DNA from: Bacteriovorax stolpii | GTDB lineage: Bacteria; Bdellovibrionota; Bacteriovoracia; Bacteriovoracales; Bacteriovoracaceae | Length of the DNA: 8,392 bases | Reading direction: 5' to 3' | Assembly: GCA_945862475.1 (NCBI GenBank) | Contig: CAMAYW010000086.1 | Coordinates: 1-8,392 of the forward strand | Shown here: positions 6,345 to 8,392 of the stretch, piece by piece | Layout of the letters: every line of letters begins with the position of its first letter | Numbering within the stretch: the first letter of the stretch is position 1 | Notes under the pieces: generated by a model | Told to the model about the DNA's origin: nothing | Databases searched by the model: none | What the model saw: only the letters and a program-made list of their open reading frames with translations | Position numbers and translations under genes: made by a program

Positions 6345-6635
6345 TTATTTCTTAAAAAGTGCTGCTGCTTTCGCTAGAGCATCCTGTCTCGCCTGATCCG
6401 GATTTGATCCTGGAGAGCCTATCTTAAAATAATCACAAAAGTTAGCTTTCTCTTTATCTTGTACCCTGTCTGCAGATGATTCTCGGCATTCATTATAGGC
6501 CTTTGGATCGTAAAATTGACACATTTTACAGCATCGTATGTCCGCCATACATGAGGGACATGTATCTCTTCTTCCAACCATCACTTTGAAAGTTTCAGAA
6601 AGAGGTTTAGAGCATTTATAGCAATTTAGAGACAC
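6345..6635 (-). CDS. Cys-rich double zinc-ribbon protein, function unknown
   Basis: This 96-residue protein has nine cysteines. An N-terminal ribbon is formed by C5-x2-C8 and C26-x2-C29. A second cluster uses C36-x2-C39, C50 and C67 (with C35 spare) in the segment CKMCQFYDPKAYNECRE ... ADRVQDKEKANFCDYF. Both arrangements fit four-Cys zinc sites. The second motif resembles one I associate with small uncharacterised proteins of deltaproteobacteria-like genomes; I cannot name a family with certainty. The C-terminal tail (72-96) is Ala/Lys-rich. There is no signal peptide, so it is probably cytoplasmic; nucleic-acid or protein binding is possible but unproven. The start is GTG, directly after the stop of the upstream gene (TAA-GTG), with a strong Shine-Dalgarno. 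greA follows 13 nt downstream. Confidence 0.85.
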   Translation of the reverse strand: MSLNCYKCSKPLSETFKVMVGRRDTCPSCMADIRCCKMCQFYDPKAYNECRESSADRVQDKEKANFCDYFKIGSPGSNPDQARQDALAKAAALFKK

Positions 6636-7139
6636 TTAAAACTCCTGACCAATACCAATTCCACCACCAATGCCTTGTTTAAGATCAGTCGGAGCGAAAA
6701 ATATTTTGGGTGTATTTCGCTTGTTATATTCCTCAATGGATCTTAAAAGTAAATATTCATTATTGTATTGATTTGTTTTTGAAATAAGATAGCTAATTCC
6801 AATCATGGTTGCACCGCCAAATAAGAGGAAATTTTTGCCGGTAATTCCTCCTTCGTCTCCTCCAGAGGTTCGGAGCAAACCACCCAGAATCATGGCCGTT
6901 CCTAAGGTACTTAATGCTGCTCTTTTCCAGGTTGGACGATTGTTTTCTTGGTACTCGTTCAGAAGTCCCTTAGAGACCTCATCCTTTTCTAGGTAATACC
7001 TTAATCCTTCTCCTCGAGTCGCATTGCTGACATCCACGAGAACTTCCTGATAATTAATGGTCGCTACTCGAGAGCAGGTTTGTGCCCCCCAAGTGCTATA
7101 ACTAATAAGAAAAAAAATTAAAATAGTCAGTTTTGACAT
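6636..7139 (-). CDS. Hypothetical exported or membrane protein
   Basis: I do not recognise this 167-residue protein. Residues 1-18 form a signal peptide (hydrophobic core LTILIFFLISY, possible cleavage near STWG-AQ or WGA-QT), so the mature protein would be exported. Two further hydrophobic, glycine-containing segments at about 73-90 and 103-120 are predicted to span a membrane. A short acidic and glycine-rich loop (91-102) joins them, giving a hairpin. The stretch between (about 19-72) contains one Cys (C22) and a charged, probably helical region. The C-terminus ends in a Gly-rich QGIGGGIGIGQEF. C22 lacks a lipobox context, so it is not an obvious lipoprotein. It is the first gene of the minus-strand operon, and the zinc-ribbon gene starts immediately after its stop. 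Its ATG (7137-7139) has no strong Shine-Dalgarno. Confidence 0.75.
   Translation of the reverse strand: MSKLTILIFFLISYSTWGAQTCSRVATINYQEVLVDVSNATRGEGLRYYLEKDEVSKGLLNEYQENNRPTWKRAALSTLGTAMILGGLLRTSGGDEGGITGKNFLLFGGATMIGISYLISKTNQYNNEYLLLRSIEEYNKRNTPKIFFAPTDLKQGIGGGIGIGQEF
6642..6647 (-). promoter_or_regulatory. Ribosome binding site CAGGAG fixing a GTG start
   Basis: Minus-strand CAGGAG sits inside the last codons of the upstream membrane-protein gene, 6 nt before the GTG at 6633-6635. It decides the zinc-ribbon start, because the stop and start codons abut with no spacer and no in-frame ATG lies before the first Cys pair. The arrangement suggests termination-reinitiation coupling. Confidence 0.75.
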
Positions 7140-7223
7140 AGCGGTAAATAGTTCTATTTATATGAACATTGGTCCCTAGAGCATTTTAACTTACCATAAA
7201 ATAAAAAGCGACTTTGTTTATTT
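7140..7223. promoter_or_regulatory. Divergent promoter region between the six-gene operon and the UbiB-family gene
   Basis: This 84-bp spacer must supply promoters for both directions. On the plus strand TTGGTC (7169-7174) and TACCAT (7192-7197) are separated by 17 bp, matching sigma-70 at 3 of 6 and 4 of 6 positions. On the minus strand TATAAA (7157-7162) is a good -10 candidate about 18 bp before the ATG, but no matching -35 is seen. These assignments are weak individually; the presence of promoters here is likely from gene layout. Confidence 0.4.
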
Positions 7224-8392
7224 ATGGACATAATTAAAACCGGAATAGGTATCTCAAAAACGATAAAAAACGTTTCACGATTTCGTGAAATTCTAAACGT
7301 TTTGAGTCGTCATGGTTTTGCTGAACTGATTATCAAATCAGGCCTTGATAAGGTGATCCCCGGATTTGTTCTCCCATCAAGAGTTACAGAATTAAAAAGT
7401 GAAGATTTATCCAAAGAAGAGTGGTGGCAGCATTTTGGTGAACAACTAAGAAAAAGTTTTGAAGAACTTGGACCAAGTTTTATTAAACTGGGTCAGCTTC
7501 TAGCAACAAGAGAAGATCTTCTTGAACCTTCAGTAATAAAAGAATTAAAACTTTTACAAGACCAGGTTAAAGGCATTCCCTTTGAAGTTGCCAAAAAAGT
7601 CATAGAAGATAATCTTGGAAAAAAGATTTCTGAAGTCTTTTCTTCAATTGATCAGGTACCTATAGGTACTGCTTCGATTGGTGTCGTTTATAAGGCTGAA
7701 CTTCATAATGGACAAAAAGTTGTCGTGAAGGTTAGAAGACCTAATATTACGAAACTTATTTTAACAGACTTTGAAATTCTTATTTATATCATCAATAAGA
7801 TCGAAAGAGTCTCTTCGGATCTTCGCTTTCTTGGATTATCCAAGATGATTTCAGATTTTTTTAAAAGTACTCAGACAGAATTAAATTTTCTGATTGAAGC
7901 TCAGAATTGTGAGAGGCTTCGGAAAAATTTAGAGACTATTGATACTGATCGCTATCTTGTAGTTCCCAAAGTCTATAGAGAATTCTCCAGTCAAGAAGTG
8001 CTCGTTTTGGAGTTTTTAGATGGGAGACCTTTTAATCAATTTAGCTCTTTGGATGATATCGGGCATGACATGGTTGAAAAATTGGAGAAAAGTATCCAGT
8101 TATTTACCCATACTTTGTTGGCCGATGGTTTTTTTCATGCTGATCTTCATGGTGGTAATTTTTTTGTCATGCGGGATCGAACCATAGGGATTATCGATTT
8201 TGGTCTCATGGGGACTTTAAGTAAAAAAAATCGTGCCAACTTGATTGCGATTCTCTATTCAATATTGACCTATAACTTTGATAATCTCGTTTATGAATTC
8301 TTAGATGTCGCTGAGTATGAGTCAGTTCCAGATCATGAAGAGCTAATTCGAGATATTAAAGATGCGGTCTCTCCCTATATTGGTTTAAGTGT
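7224..8392 (+). CDS. UbiB/ABC1-family atypical kinase, N-terminal part (3' end beyond window)
   Basis: The frame is open from ATG at 7224 to the right edge (389 residues; family members usually exceed 500, with C-terminal membrane segments). UbiB/COQ8 proteins are atypical kinases or ATPases needed for ubiquinone synthesis or lipid handling at membranes. Motifs are the family-specific KxGQ in FIKLGQLLATREDLLEP (86-102), the nucleotide loop PIGTASIGVVYKA (146-158), the ATP-site Lys169 in VVVKV, TELNFLIEA (218-226, equivalent to the ExD motif), the catalytic HADLHGGN (305-312) and IIDFG (323-327). All kinase residues are present. The A-rich loop reads GTAS instead of AAAS, and ExD reads E-L-N. 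No clear Shine-Dalgarno precedes the ATG. It is divergent from the six-gene operon. I do not assign ubiB because ABC1 paralogues are common and no ubi neighbours are visible. Confidence 0.9.
   Translation, partial: MDIIKTGIGISKTIKNVSRFREILNVLSRHGFAELIIKSGLDKVIPGFVLPSRVTELKSEDLSKEEWWQHFGEQLRKSFEELGPSFIKLGQLLATREDLLEPSVIKELKLLQDQVKGIPFEVAKKVIEDNLGKKISEVFSSIDQVPIGTASIGVVYKAELHNGQKVVVKVRRPNITKLILTDFEILIYIINKIERVSSDLRFLGLSKMISDFFKSTQTELNFLIEAQNCERLRKNLETIDTDRYLVVPKVYREFSSQEVLVLEFLDGRPFNQFSSLDDIGHDMVEKLEKSIQLFTHTLLADGFFHADLHGGNFFVMRDRTIGIIDFGLMGTLSKKNRANLIAILYSILTYNFDNLVYEFLDVAEYESVPDHEELIRDIKDAVSPYIGLS

Overview
The window is A+T-rich, gene-dense chromosomal DNA from a Gram-negative bacterium. Spacers are short and genes often abut or overlap. 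The mix of genes (recA, pgpA, recG, greA, a UbiB-family kinase, an FHA protein, a Cys-rich zinc-ribbon protein and a divergent RelA/SpoT-like protein) most resembles the predatory-bacterium lineages formerly placed in the Deltaproteobacteria (Bdellovibrionota, perhaps the low-GC Bacteriovoracia). This assignment is an inference from gene content and base composition; no rRNA or lineage marker is present to confirm it. I see no mobile element, CRISPR array, tRNA or rRNA.

Layout. (1) At the left edge is the 5' half of recA (minus strand, cut by the window edge). Its 160-bp upstream region holds a dyad and a spaced direct repeat. (2) pgpA (phosphatidylglycerophosphatase A) lies upstream on the same strand. 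(3) Across a roughly 60-bp divergent spacer, a plus-strand gene encodes a 413-residue protein. Its C-terminal half carries a recognisable but strongly altered RelA/SpoT nucleotidyltransferase domain. (4) Its 3' end overlaps by 14 bp the tail of a six-gene minus-strand cluster. In transcription order this is: a secreted or membrane hypothetical protein, a double zinc-ribbon protein, greA, recG, an FHA-domain protein and an alpha/beta hydrolase. Junctions are 0, 13, -29, 12 and 1 nt, so the cluster almost certainly forms one operon. (5) Divergent from that operon is the 5' part of a UbiB/ABC1-family atypical kinase (plus strand, cut by the right edge).

How the genes work together. RecA and RecG act in recombination and in rescue of stalled forks. 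GreA rescues backtracked RNA polymerase, and its overlap with recG links transcription rescue to fork rescue. PgpA and the UbiB homologue belong to membrane lipid and quinone metabolism. The RelA/SpoT-like protein is the least ordinary gene: core substrate-site residues are kept, but the domain has two inserts of about 45-50 residues and an unfamiliar N-terminal half of about 180 residues. No complete novel multi-gene system is evident; most of the window is housekeeping.
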